Position numbers and translations under genes: made by a program
DNA from: Polymyxa betae
Taxonomy: Eukaryota > Endomyxa > Phytomyxea > Plasmodiophorida > Plasmodiophoridae
Assembly: GCA_003693705.1 (NCBI GenBank)
Contig: RBZT01000887.1
Coordinates: 1-28,333, forward strand
Reading direction: 5' to 3'
DNA length: 28,333 bases
The notes under the pieces: model-generated
Databases searched by the model: none
What the model was told of the DNA's origin: nothing
Seen by the model: only the letters and a program-made list of their open reading frames with translations
Shown: positions 1 through 9,982 of the stretch, piece after piece
Position numbering within the stretch: the first letter of the stretch is position 1
Layout of the letters: each line of letters opens with the position of its first letter

Positions 1-693
1 TTATTAAAAATTACATAAAACTTCTGATTTTCCCAAAAATAGCGTACGCAGTTTGATGGAACTGCGTCCGCAATAAGACTCGAAGACTGACGCATAAATC
101 TGATGCGTACTAAAGATGCGAACATTGATGAAGTATGAAGACCTACTCTAATAATATTGGGCTCGACTCCCAGAGGTCCGTACGGACACCGTACGGACTG
201 AGCTGAATGAAGCTGGGACTCGAGCTGGAAATAAAACAGAATTGATTACGATCTGACCGAAGTGCTGCCCGATTTTGTAGTAACCTGAAATCGCGATCTG
301 AAGAATCCGCTCTACCATGTAAATTCAAACTTTTGCTGCGATAATGATCGCTGCGACAAGTGCTCACTGAGCTCAGGAGTTCCGATGGGTCTGCGTTGGC
401 GATGGGTTAGCAATGGGGAAACCTCAAGTGCTAAATGACATCAATCCAGGCCAGGCCGTAAGCGGTGTCCTTATCAAGTCGACAGACAACTCGATCAGTC
501 ATTCGATTGGGTTGCGCCCTTCTTATCTAGAGGCCGCGTCTCCCAGACAACTCGATCAGTCATTCGATTGGGTTGCGCCCTTCTTATCTAGAGGCCGCGT
601 CTCCAGCTAGGAGTTACCTTGTAGCATTTACACATCTTGGAATTACACCTGTTTAGTGCACTTCTAATCCAACTCGTCTCAGTATTGACGAGT
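1..693. other. Gene-free left end
   Basis: No convincing coding stretch was found on either strand. The short open frames lack codon bias and recognisable motifs. The only clear structure is a 61-bp tandem duplication, listed separately. The final part presumably holds the promoter and 5' UTR of the dehydrogenase that starts at 694, but I see no clear TATA element. Confidence 0.5.
483..604. repeat. Exact 61-bp tandem duplication (two copies)
   Basis: Copy 1 is 483-543 and copy 2 is 544-604. Both begin CAGACAACTCGATCAGTC and end GGCCGCGTCTCC, and I see no mismatch between them. Identity this high in non-coding DNA points to a recent duplication or an assembly artefact. Confidence 0.9.
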
Positions 694-1699
694 ATGCCAT
701 TTCAATATTCAGATCTCCCTGATCTTTCAGGGAAAACGTTCATCATAACCGGAGCAACCGCCGGTTTGGGAAAATGTAATTAACAATAGTCAGTTCAATT
801 ATAGATTGATGACTGTTAGCGGTGCTCAGCTCAGGCTCATAATCTGGCGAAGTACAATGCTCATGTGATTGTAGTTGGAAGATCAGAGGCGAAAGTGCAA
901 GAAGTTGTAGAATATATCAAGACAGAATCAAAGAATCAGAATGTCGAAGGAATGATTGCAGATTTAATGGATCTGAAAAGCGTCGCCAGTTTCTGTGATG
1001 CATTTCTATCAAAGAACATCCCTTTGTACTCACTAACACTGAACGCTGCTACTCTAGCCGATACCACTGAGCTAAGCAAAGACGGAATCGAAAAGCAGTG
1101 GCAGACAAATATGCTGGCCCAATACTGCCTCTGCATGAAGCTGCTTCCAGCACTGAAGAAATCGTCAGAAGCTAGAATTGCCATCGTATCTTCGGCATTG
1201 CACTTCTCTCCAAAATCGAAATTTCCGTTGACTGCAGAATACATCAACGCTGATGCATCTTATTCCAAGTTGAAGCGTTATGGTATTGTTATAGCCATAT
1301 CCAGCCTTCAACCGTTAATCGTCGATCGTTTTAGGGGAAACTAAATGCGCCAATGTGCTCTTCACTCGATACTTGTCGAAACATTTAGTGGAGAATGGGC
1401 ACGAGAACATATTCGTGAATTGCTTACATCCCGGTGTCGTCGCAACCGATATCTTCAGAGACTCCTGGACTCCAATCCGATTGTTTTTCTCATGGGTACT
1501 CACGGCTCCTGATAAAGGAGCTAAGACGCAGACCTATCTATCAGCTTCTCCAGAAGTAGCAGAACAGAAATACAAAGGAGAATATTTCGTTCCTGATGCA
1601 AAGCTATCAAAAGCATCAACTGTGGCCACAGACGACAGCTTTGGTCAAGAACTTGTTGAATTTCTCGAATCACAACTAAGATCGGCAACTAGCAGTTAA
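694..1699 (+). CDS. Short-chain dehydrogenase/reductase (retinol dehydrogenase/WWOX-like)
   Basis: Three exons, 694-775, 830-1282 and 1335-1699, give 299 residues. The introns are 54 and 52 bp, both GT...AG. Exon 1 supplies the Rossmann cofactor motif TGATAGLG (residues 19-26). Exon 2 has NAAT near residue 99 (the family's NNAG position) and a VSS serine near 149. The second splice creates the catalytic Y-GET-K (Tyr178, Lys182), followed by CANVLFTRYL. That is the classical SDR order, and the active site appears only after splicing, which supports the intron model. Known family members reduce or oxidise NAD(P)-dependent lipid, retinoid or steroid substrates. The substrate cannot be read here. 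The start at 694 is the first ATG in frame with the glycine motif. The SDR call is secure; the subfamily is a guess. Confidence 0.9.
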
Positions 1700-2420
1700 T
1701 TTTGTACGGCATTCGTTTTTAGTTTCGAAAACAGAACATGAAATACACATTCGTCTCTGTTTCTGAACTGTCGTGCATCAAGCGGCGCCTTCGTCGTTCG
1801 TCGGAGAATCCGTCGTTGCTAGATGGATATCGCCGATATTATTGTGGCTCAACCGTCGGTTCGAAAACAGATGTTTGCAGGTAAGAAATGTTCCGTTAAT
1901 CACGAAATCAGTCTTTTAAATACGTCTCTGATTGTGGAAGCTTTATGCGCAGCGACCGACTTCACCTAACAGCGATCATTAAATTAGGCACATCAGATCA
2001 GTTGTTTTGCTTTAGTGCCCCTTCTGATCGGATTCGAAATTCTATCTGGATAACAGTGGCGTCGTTTTACGACATCGCAATACTCGGCGTCATTGAACGT
2101 TGCAGGAAAAAAAAACGCTTCGTTTGTTATAGTAAGAATCACAACGATTGACTGCGGTCGATCTGTAATCAAGAATAGAACAACTCAGAGATGGTAAATT
2201 CGATCAGCTCCTGAGAAGAGCGTCTAAACAGAGTTTTCGAGATAGCACGGCAACGTATTTCGATCCAAGCACGTCTTATCCCTACCAGAAGATAGCGTTG
2301 AATCGAGCACCTTTTGAATATCAATTCGGTTCACATTGATTTGGGCATTGAATTGGAAGGCTCGTGATGGCAAAACCAATCCTGAGACTTGATGTTTAAA
2401 CAGTAGAAAACGGCATGCAA
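1700..2420. other. Convergent intergenic region
   Basis: It lies between the stop of the dehydrogenase (+) and the probable stop of the R1-finger gene (-). A short open stretch from ATG 1823 ends at a good donor, GCAG|GTAAG near 1879, and could be a lone 5' exon. I could not connect it to any downstream exon. Nothing else is recognisable. Confidence 0.4.
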
Positions 2421-3744
2421 TCAATAGCCAATACTCTGAAACGACTAAAGAACTGTAGTCACCATCAGTCGTAAAAACACACAGCGAACCAGACAGATCC
2501 AATCCAATTCTATGTCGTCAGGCACTACTTGAAAGTATTGTCTGTACCATGAATTCAACCCATTAAATACTTAATGCCGTTTATGAAATCGAAGGAGTTG
2601 TAACCAACATGATAGTCATATAAACTGGCTGGAAGAGACTTCTCATATGTAGAGAAAGGCTTCAATGTACGGAATCCTCACATTTGACTACCGGTTCCTC
2701 CTCTCGTAGCCGTTTGTTCGGTCTGAAATCGCTCATCACTGGATTCGACAGATTTTGACCTGCCGTCGAGGAGATCTGCACAACTACCCCGGCCGATGGC
2801 GGGTTCAGCATCTCATTGTTCTCATCTGACGACGTTGGCGATGAGTGAGTGAAATTCGAAAACTGCCCTTGCAGCTCGAGGGCGTCGTTCAGGTTCGGAG
2901 CCGAAGTCTCCCGTTGCTTACAGGCGGCGTCGTTCGACTGCGAGCAGTGCAGCACTAACTTGGTCGTCTGCGGGTCGACGTCGCCGTCAGATTTGCTGAG
3001 CGATTGTCGGGCGCACGCCGCGCATCTGCAGATGCCGGAGCAAGACGGGCAGAACCATTCCGGAGCTGAGAACTGCTCGGGCCCAATCGTGTAGAACTTC
3101 AAGAGACAGTGCGGGCAGTACTTCTTACGACAGTTGCGTTTGTCGCTGCGATGGCGCCGATCGAACTTCCTCTGGCAGAACACCAACCCTTCCAGCGCCT
3201 AAAGCTCAATATCAGCAAGGGCCGCGCGTGCGGAAACATCTCGGACCTTGACATTCTTGCATTGATGGCAGCTGCTGCCGCCCTTTTTCTTCTCAGGCTG
3301 AGCTTTGTCAGCCTTGTCTAGCTCAGGATGCACCTTGGCTTGGAACGGCGCTGATTTCGCTTCAGGTCGTTGTTGATCGGCAACTACGGACTCCGCGACC
3401 ACCGCGGTTACTTTGTTCGATTCATTGCCGTCTGATTTGCGTTCAGGTAGCTCGATGATATCGCACGTAACGACCAGGATAGGTTGCGGCAGGAACGGGT
3501 TTAGGAAGGCGCTGGTCACATTAGGACACAGCGTCTTCCCGTTAATACGAATGCCCTGGAAGACGTGTTCTTCGCGCCAGGCTGATAGATGGATCTGATG
3601 GTCTTGTCCGTCGTTTGAATGGAATACGATGTATTGGACGCCCATGCGCTTCAGGTTCTCGATTAGATTGGAGAAGGGACGCATCATCATCGTTCTGGAC
3701 AGACCAGCAGCAGTCTGGGCGGCTCCAAAAGTCGACGACTTCAT
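2421..3744 (-). CDS. zf-4CXXC_R1 (CDCA7-like) zinc-finger protein
   Basis: The core is exon 3247-3744 spliced over a 48-bp intron (3199-3246) to a second exon. The splice joins CHQCKNVK to ALEGLVFCQ and rebuilds the R1 domain: CHQC, then FC, C, YCPHCL, WFCPSC and GICRCAAC. This cysteine pattern defines the zf-4CXXC_R1 domain of CDCA7 and related chromatin proteins. The C-terminus is uncertain. The second exon can run to a stop at 2662 (344 residues). It can also donate at 2692 to exons 2560-2638, 2490-2524 and 2421-2444, giving 380 residues and adding an aromatic stretch (YNSFDFINGIKYL) that looks coding. I prefer the longer model moderately. The first true ATG is at 3744; a longer open frame upstream has no ATG. 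The role is probably nuclear. In CDCA7 the domain recruits a chromatin remodeller for DNA methylation, but that function is not shown here. Confidence 0.75.
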
Positions 3745-4328
3745 GGTCTTAATGAAGACGACGCTGGCAAACTGAGTCACGAGATTAAACTGCGCCTGGT
3801 CTGAAACTGCGCCACGGACGCAAATTGGAAAATGCGTGAGACCGGACTGTCGCGAGTGGCATTTAGTCCGCGGGATTAATCACCTCCATTCACGCATTAT
3901 GTCGGCTTTCGGGCATTGATTCACAGCGAGCCACAACATTTGCGCTCCATTCATATACAACTTCAGCTCAATGCGCGGCGAAATTACGGTCGCAGATTCG
4001 CGCGAGTGCTAAGAATTCATCCAGATAAGGCAGATGTTTTCTGGAGCTGTTGCCTGATTGCGATCAGAATTCAGTCCGATTGGACTTTTAGTGTTTCCAA
4101 ATGGCTTTGACGGTAGGCAGTTATCGAGTAAATGCTTGTCTTGCTTAAGGCAATCTAGTCATCATCTTGATCGTTGCTTTCGTTTTATTGTTTTTTCTTT
4201 CCTATTCTTCTTTGTGGTAGAGTATCGATTCTGACTACAATGTGATGCATGCATGAACTCAGTACTTGATACAAGGGGCTGAGTTTAATGCAATCGATAC
4301 ACCGTTGTTTCCAGTCTAAACTCAGAAG
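3745..4328. other. Intergenic region upstream of R1-finger gene and downstream of ENGASE
   Basis: This 584-bp gap holds the presumed promoter of the minus-strand R1-finger gene and the 3' flank of ENGASE. Short open frames here have no recognisable motif. No repeat or RNA gene was seen. Confidence 0.4.
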
Positions 4329-7314
4329 TCAAATACATTCAACGATTGAAGCAACATCAAATATTACTGGCTGGACAGTAATCGTCCTTTTATCCGAAGC
4401 AGACTTTTCAAGAACGGATTGTTCAACCACGAAAGCATTAGTGAAAGACCGCCCAATCCAATGATTACTCAGATAAATATCACACCAGGCTATAGATTCT
4501 GAATCTGATCACTTCCGATCAGAATATTTCCACAGCAGATAATCTGAGAAATACCCCAGTCTTCCCACTTTACGAGCATCGACTCAGATCCGTTGACGAT
4601 TACTTTGTTCAATGTCAAACTGCTCGAGAAAGTCTAAATCGAAACCATCAGAAGCGCTGGAGATTAATAGCAATTATTTACCGGAGGTTTCCAGGATTCA
4701 GCAGTAATGATCTGACCTAAATGGAAAACTGACGGTGACTCTCCAGATTTCAACTGCCATTCTATAGAGACAATGGGCGATGCGTCTAACTCAAATTTCA
4801 GCGTTATCCATTCCGAATCACGTTCTTCGATTTCGGTTGGGAATAACCTTCCAGCCTACCAGTAATTCAGGTACATTCATCAAACTACAACAACAATTAT
4901 CAACCCTCCAGATAGTAAATGCATGAGCAACAGCCCCTAGGTCAATCTGATGCAGCTCCTTTTCAAACAGATTTGGATTCGGGAACACGTTTTGAGCGAT
5001 CAATGAGACCGTTTCTTTTTGTGAATCAGAAAGCCAGTCAAATCTGGCAAGCCAATCCTTCCAGAAATTGCATTCAAGCATCAAACTGATAGATCTTCCA
5101 TCAGCGAAATGAACACCCAGAGATTGCTGGGAGGTATCTGGTCCAGGGATGACAGTCACCGACAACTTCACAGCTTCGGTCTTGGATTTTGAATCTATAA
5201 CTATTGTTTGAGGAATCGTCCGAGATTGTTTGATATTTACCATCGGAATAGAAATAGAATAGTGGTAATGTTGCGTTTGCAAACGGTCCCATTTCACAGG
5301 AAATACAATTGCCTGCTTCAAAAGCAACAGACCTGTCCCATTTGACACGAACCCCAGAATGACAATCAGGAAATAGTGTCGAATCGAAAAGGAAAGCTGA
5401 TGGGCGATCTTGCTGCAACAGCTGATACCAAGGCGTATCAGACAGACGCTTTCCCGATTTATACACCGACTTTCCACATCCTTGGCTGAAATTGCTCATA
5501 AATGGCAATGCGAAGCGAATCGGTTTAGGTCGCAGTATAGGAGGCATATCAGCAAGCGGAGGACGACCAATCCATACTGCAGGAATTTCATCATGCTGAA
5601 CTGAAGATTGCTCTTTCCAAAGTAGCTTCCTAACCCCTAAATACCATTCATATCATTGACATTGAGAAAGCAAAAATCGCTTCGTACCTTTGCCATATCC
5701 GACAAATCCCTCGATTTCTTTGTGTCTAGTAGTAGGACTAGTTGGAAGACTACCAACAATATCGTCCTTCTCAGTTAAGAAATCGATATGCAATTGGCTT
5801 CCTTTTCTCTGAGCAGGTATCAAAAAGCATGAAACTACGTTTGCAAATCTTCATACATGAAACACCGAAACTGGAGGAATCGAATCGAGTAGATTGGGAT
5901 AGACGTGTTCGCCATCCCACACATCTAATAGATCCACTTCCTGTGTTCTTTCGAATGATGTTTTACCATCAAGTAACTTGACAGAATTCCAAGCGTTCGG
6001 CTTTGGTTCGATAACTAAGACGCTATTAGCAAGGTTGATGACGTCGTCAGCTGCTATTACCTGTGTATCGAGCTTCGGTCCATATCCTGGCTTCGATACG
6101 AAGGCAGGCTTCTCTTCCTTTAGAGAAACCTCCTGCAGATTCGTAAGCCCATCCAGGAGCAAAGATCGCCACCGATGCCCCAGCCTGGAAACAATGCCTG
6201 ATAGCTGATGCAATGTTGTAGCCGCCGCCACCAAATGTCCCTTTAAACCAGGTTAGACTTGTGAATCGATTATATGCATAGGGGACCTCTGCCAAAGACA
6301 TCGATTCCCATAAATATTTGCTTCGAGCGATTTCCAGCAAAGGAGACGGATAAAGTGGGTTGTTCAGGCTTCCAATGGTAATCGATGAGGATACCTTCAG
6401 TATCTCATTCAGCTCAAGATCGCAGAAATCAGATAGCATTACCATCTGACGCATCGAAAAACAGCGAATTGGCATCGTTTAGTTCACACTGATAGGCAAG
6501 ATGCCCTTCCTTATCAATGCAGTCATAGCAAATAATTTTTGACCATGTCACAGCTTTATGAGCGGCAGCAGATAGCTCAGAGACAAAATTCAATAATTGC
6601 TCTGGAGTAAGAACGGTTCCCAATTCACATTCGAAGTTTAGCAGATAACCTATCGGCTTTGAGAGATCACCAGCCAGGAACTGGGTCCAGAATACCATCG
6701 AATCCATAGTAAACCATTGCCGAGACAAGCTGCTTTATGCACAGCTCCGGGTTCTTCAGTAAGTGCTTGATATCATTGGAGCCGGCATTCCATTCAAAGA
6801 TAAGCGTACCTAAAAGCATAATGAAAATCTATAGAGGCCCAGAAGCTATCCAAACCTAAACATGGGATATCGTTTCGATGACATGTTTCAATCCATCCCA
6901 GAGGAGGGATAGTAACGCGAGCATGAGAGAAATATACGAATATATCAACTAACGGCCAGAACCATGGTGCATAGGCATTGCCTTCTTTTACAATTGCACC
7001 TTGTGGGTTGGCATCGTCTGTGTACCCTGATATAGTCCTCAGTCTAAGCTCGAGCCAAGTTCAACACTTTAGACCTCCTCTCATATCATGGCAAACCAGC
7101 GTTTGCAGCTTGTTAACCGATTCGGTAGTCCAAATCCATTTCCTCTACAGTTCATAAATTCTGCCATCATTTATGAACTCGGGTAGGCAGTTACCCGAGA
7201 TCTATTCAACGGATCGGGGTCGGAAGCGAAATCAACTTCGAGCAGCTCTTGAACAGACCGTATTGGTTTCGCCAGAAGCGGTAGACTATCGCCTGTTGAA
7301 GTCCTCACTGTCAT
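4329..7314 (-). CDS. ENGASE: Cytosolic endo-beta-N-acetylglucosaminidase (GH85)
   Basis: Fourteen exons: 7195-7314, 7075-7144, 6856-7026, 6696-6809, 6443-6649, 6287-6394, 6130-6240, 5857-6086, 5688-5808, 5241-5636, 4905-5200, 4682-4855, 4555-4633, 4329-4504. They total 2373 nt, 790 residues. All introns are 40-51 bp. GH85 landmarks in order: LVCHDMRGGY, DIFVYFSH, TIPPLGW, GTLIFEW, YYGFDGYLLNFE (Asn163 and Glu165 form the catalytic N-x-E), ICYDC, QCELND, FFDASDG, MGIDVFGRGTFGGGGY, IFAPGWAYES, LPFMSNFSQGCG and DTPWYQL. The family cleaves the chitobiose core of N-glycans released or exposed in the cytosol. Human and plant proteins are about 700-740 residues. The exon 7/8 junction is the weak point: a 43-bp intron (6087-6129) is preferred, but a 46-bp intron (6015-6060) also keeps frame. 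Exons 8-9 add an insertion absent from those relatives. Confidence 0.93.
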
Positions 7315-7455
7315 GTGTAAACGGCTAATAGAATGGAGAAAGAGATTGATGTTTCACTGAACGATTCCAAGATGTTACATTCGAATATGTGATATAACGG
7401 ACATACAGGTTCTATAGTTAATTATAAGGGGGACCTGCTCATAGGGGGGTCTGGA

Positions 7456-7493
<38 letters not shown>

Positions 7494-7898
7494 TTCTCGT
7501 CTGTGTCATTTATCTACGCCTTGTCTGATGTCAAGACTAAACTCGTCAGCCGAATGCAACAGGCTCATGGAATGTTGCCTTTGCTGAATTCAGTTTAACA
7601 GCGCGATGCTATATCGGCCTTGCAGGTCGCTTGGGATCCCCTTCGGACGAACTGTTGTTCATGACAAGTTGATAGTTTCCGAGAATCAAATAGAATATTG
7701 ATCAGCAGTAGCTGTTGGATGGACGTTTGCATATTGAAGTAAATTATGTGTTTATAAATGGAAATTATCGATTGAAGAATCTCATTTTTGATTGAAGAGA
7801 TCCTGGGTGTTTTGCAATGCGGCACTGTGTTATTGCTATCGAGTTTAAATTTGGTCGCTTGATGATTTCGATTTACCATGCTGGCACTAGAACGTTCT
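7315..7898. other. Intergenic region with CT microsatellite
   Basis: This is the upstream flank of ENGASE on the minus strand. It contains a dinucleotide tract at about 7452-7500. A minus-strand open frame (7595-7963) crosses the end of this gap, but its composition and lack of motifs give no support for a gene. Confidence 0.4.
7452..7500. repeat. (CT)n microsatellite with interspersed TTTC
   Basis: An uninterrupted run of CT dinucleotides from about 7452, followed by TTTCTCTCTCTTTCTC. It sits about 140 bp upstream of the ENGASE start codon, reading as GA repeats on the gene's sense strand. That could be a promoter GA element or simple slippage. Confidence 0.85.
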
Positions 7899-8618
7899 AA
7901 AAAGGCGGAGCTGTATATATTTTTCCCCCCAGAAATCCCATTCCTAATTCTTTTCCGATCCAAATTCCATTTATATCACAATTTCCCCATACAAAACGCC
8001 CAGAAAGGTCCCCAAATTTTCATTCATATCACGTTAGTATTTATAGACACCGAAAACTCCACGACCCAGAGCAAAAGAAAATCTATAATGAAACCCAGAG
8101 AGTTAAGCAAAAGCAATATAAAAAGGAATGGCAACAGAACAAGAACGAACAAAACCCGAACTATAAAAAAAGACAAAACTCATTTTCAGCCAGAAAGAAA
8201 TACATTTCAAAACGTTAGAAAAATCCAGAAATAGGTACCAATCTACCAATTGATCCAGAATACCGAACCCCAAACCAATCCATCTAATTATTTCCAAAAG
8301 AATCAATCACCATATCGATTGCCAAGCACCCCGAATCCCAATTAATTCACCACCTCCCAAAAATCTCCCAATAATCTCATTAAATCGATCTACTCATTCC
8401 ATCCGACAAAACGAAGTGTATTATGTTGAGGAAATAGGACAACAGCCGATCTGGAATAGGTAACAATATCAGAACAAATAAAAAAGAAGCGGATACGGCT
8501 GAACGTCGGCTTGGCGGACATCGAGTTTGTGTATGACCGCTGCAAATCCCATTGGGATCGTAGCGACACCAACCGAAAGCCACCGGTGAATCAATGAGGA
8601 TTTGATCTCGGCAAGACG

Positions 8619-9020
8619 CTATGCTTCATTGAAATGGAACAGCCACCGGCGCCCCGCTTCAGTGACCCGGCGCATTCGGGGCTGCATGTCGAACGTCCCG
8701 ATGGCGTCCAGGATGGCGTCGTGTGTAGTACTGCTTAAGTAGGCCCTGGACTAACAGCTGTGGAGCTGTTATTGTATTAATACCTTTTGGTAAGTTAGTT
8801 GCTGTGAAGTCCAGGCGCAGTTTCTAAAGAATAACAGGACCGCCACCTTGCCTTGCGGCTCGCTTGGATTGGATCCAGACCGTACGTGACTTCATCGCCG
8901 TCGTCGATAGCCGCCTGCTTCTTCTGGCGCGAACTACAATGGAACGGTTACGAGATCGATTGCAAAAATGGGTATATGGCGTTCTAGTACGTGAGAGGAG
9001 CACCCCTCTGCTGCGGACAT
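8619..9020 (-). CDS. Small three-exon protein of unknown function
   Basis: Exons 9004-9020, 8841-8933 and 8619-8730 give 73 residues. The introns are 70 bp (8934-9003) and 110 bp (8731-8840), both GT...AG. Frame is kept across both junctions, and the exons are much richer in GC than their AC- or GT-rich surroundings, as expected of host coding DNA. The protein starts MSAAEGSRQKKQAAIDDGDE, continues through VTYGLDPIQASRKARWR, and ends in a segment rich in Arg, Phe and Trp (DAILDAIGTFDMQPRMRR then WLFHFNEA). I do not recognise the family. The model rests on splice sites and composition alone. Transcript data could change the start or add an exon inside the 110-bp intron. Confidence 0.45.
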
Positions 9021-9226
9021 TTTAGCTCTGGCAGTCTGCGCGTGAGGCGTCATACTTTAAGTAGAAAATAGCTGAGCATTTTCACAATAAACACAAAAGT
9101 CTCTTTTCTTACGAAGGGCATCACACCCGAGCAGATGTCATCGTAACGCTGATTGCTGAATGGAATGTATCACTCATCAATGCCAGTTGTATTAGGGTTT
9201 AATCGCTCATTATTTCCAGCACGATT

Positions 9227-9409
9227 ATGGTAAAGTTGAACTCCATTTTGAGTTTGTTAGATTGGATACAACAGAAAAAATATGATAATATCAGCGAATG
9301 TTGGGAACATTTGGACGAGGCATTGGATTATTTAGTATTTTTAAAAGAGGATATAGAAATTATAGATATAGGAATGAAATTATGGAGAAGATATTGTAAG
9401 AAGAAATGA
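9227..9409 (+). CDS. AT-rich intronless ORF, unknown (60 aa)
   Basis: ATG 9227 to stop 9409. Codons are strongly AT-biased (AAA, AAT, ATA, GAT), unlike the neighbouring host genes, and the product is Lys/Ile/Asp/Trp-rich (DWIQQKKYDNISECWEHLDE). It is predicted helical with no signal or membrane segment. I recognise no domain. Its base composition resembles the two ORFs at 27478 and 27801, so all three may share an origin. It lies inside the inverted-repeat interval. It could be a short viral or mobile-element gene, or a chance ORF in AT-rich DNA. Confidence 0.4.
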   Translation: MVKLNSILSLLDWIQQKKYDNISECWEHLDEALDYLVFLKEDIEIIDIGMKLWRRYCKKK

Positions 9410-9982
9410 TTTTGGTTTGCGTTATCTTGCGTTTGGTTTGAAGGGTTGATTTGTTGGGGGCGTGGTGGATTTATTTTTTGTTTATTGGGAATTGGATTAG
9501 GGTTTTTTGTTTTTGAATTTTAATTTAAAAACAAAAATATATTTGGGTCGTGCTGGGGTTTGGGAATTGGAAATTTAGGGTTTGATATTTTTGGAGATTG
9601 GTTTTAAAAATGACGATGGGATGGGGCGGATGATATTCTCGGAAATTGGTTTTTGAAAATTGGAAATTTTTTTAGGGTTAGGGTTTCTAACGCCATTGGG
9701 TCTTAAAACGAGATATTTTCGAAATCGGTTTTCGACAAACGGGACTTTTGGGGGATAAAAATATACAGCTCCGCCTTTTTCGTTTTGTGTATAGAATTGT
9801 TGTTTTCTCATTCATCTTGCTGTCTATGAAAGATCTCACAAAATGCGTTTGTGAATAGAGAGACTGTTTAGTGTATCGTGGCGTCCATACGACATTATTT
9901 ATCTGATTGAACATCACAGAGGTGGTTGTGGCCGGCCAGGTCTATTACGACCACCAGGCCCATCGTCATCATTCCATATGAT
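9410..9982. other. GT-rich low-GC spacer with telomere-like motifs
   Basis: There is no coding signal. The plus strand is T/G-rich and carries several TTAGGG or TTTAGGG-like words (near 9501, 9577 and 9672-9688). The right inverted repeat is at 9761-9780. The last 180 bp return to average composition and must hold the promoter of the proline-rich gene. Confidence 0.5.

Larger units (their letters stand above)
7899..9780. mobile_element. Possible transposable or viral element bounded by inverted repeat
   Basis: The 20-mer at 7899-7918 (AAAAAGGCGGAGCTGTATAT) occurs as its exact reverse complement at 9761-9780. Inside the match, both sides continue as a short T-rich stretch followed by a run of C and AAAGTCCC/AAATCCC-like sequence (7919-7939 against the complement of 9741-9760). 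The next 400 or so bases on each side share the same strand-asymmetric, AC-rich, low-GC character in inverted orientation. No flanking target-site duplication or transposase is visible. The interior holds a small spliced gene with GC-rich exons and an AT-rich ORF. A non-autonomous element or a viral remnant would both fit; chance flanking repeats remain possible. Confidence 0.4.

Noticed and set aside
143-367. Minus-strand 74-codon ORF at the left end
   Set aside because: Composition is not protein-like and there is no motif or splice context.
1823-1968. Short ORF with a good donor (GCAG|GTAAG) downstream of the dehydrogenase
   Set aside because: No downstream exon could be joined in frame; left as non-coding.
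7595-7963. 122-codon minus-strand ORF overlapping the left inverted repeat
   Set aside because: Low-complexity composition, no motif, and it spans the composition boundary.
7878-8234. 118-codon plus-strand ORF in AC-rich DNA
   Set aside because: Lys/Asn/Thr-rich translation is expected of AC-rich sequence in this frame; no domain or start context.
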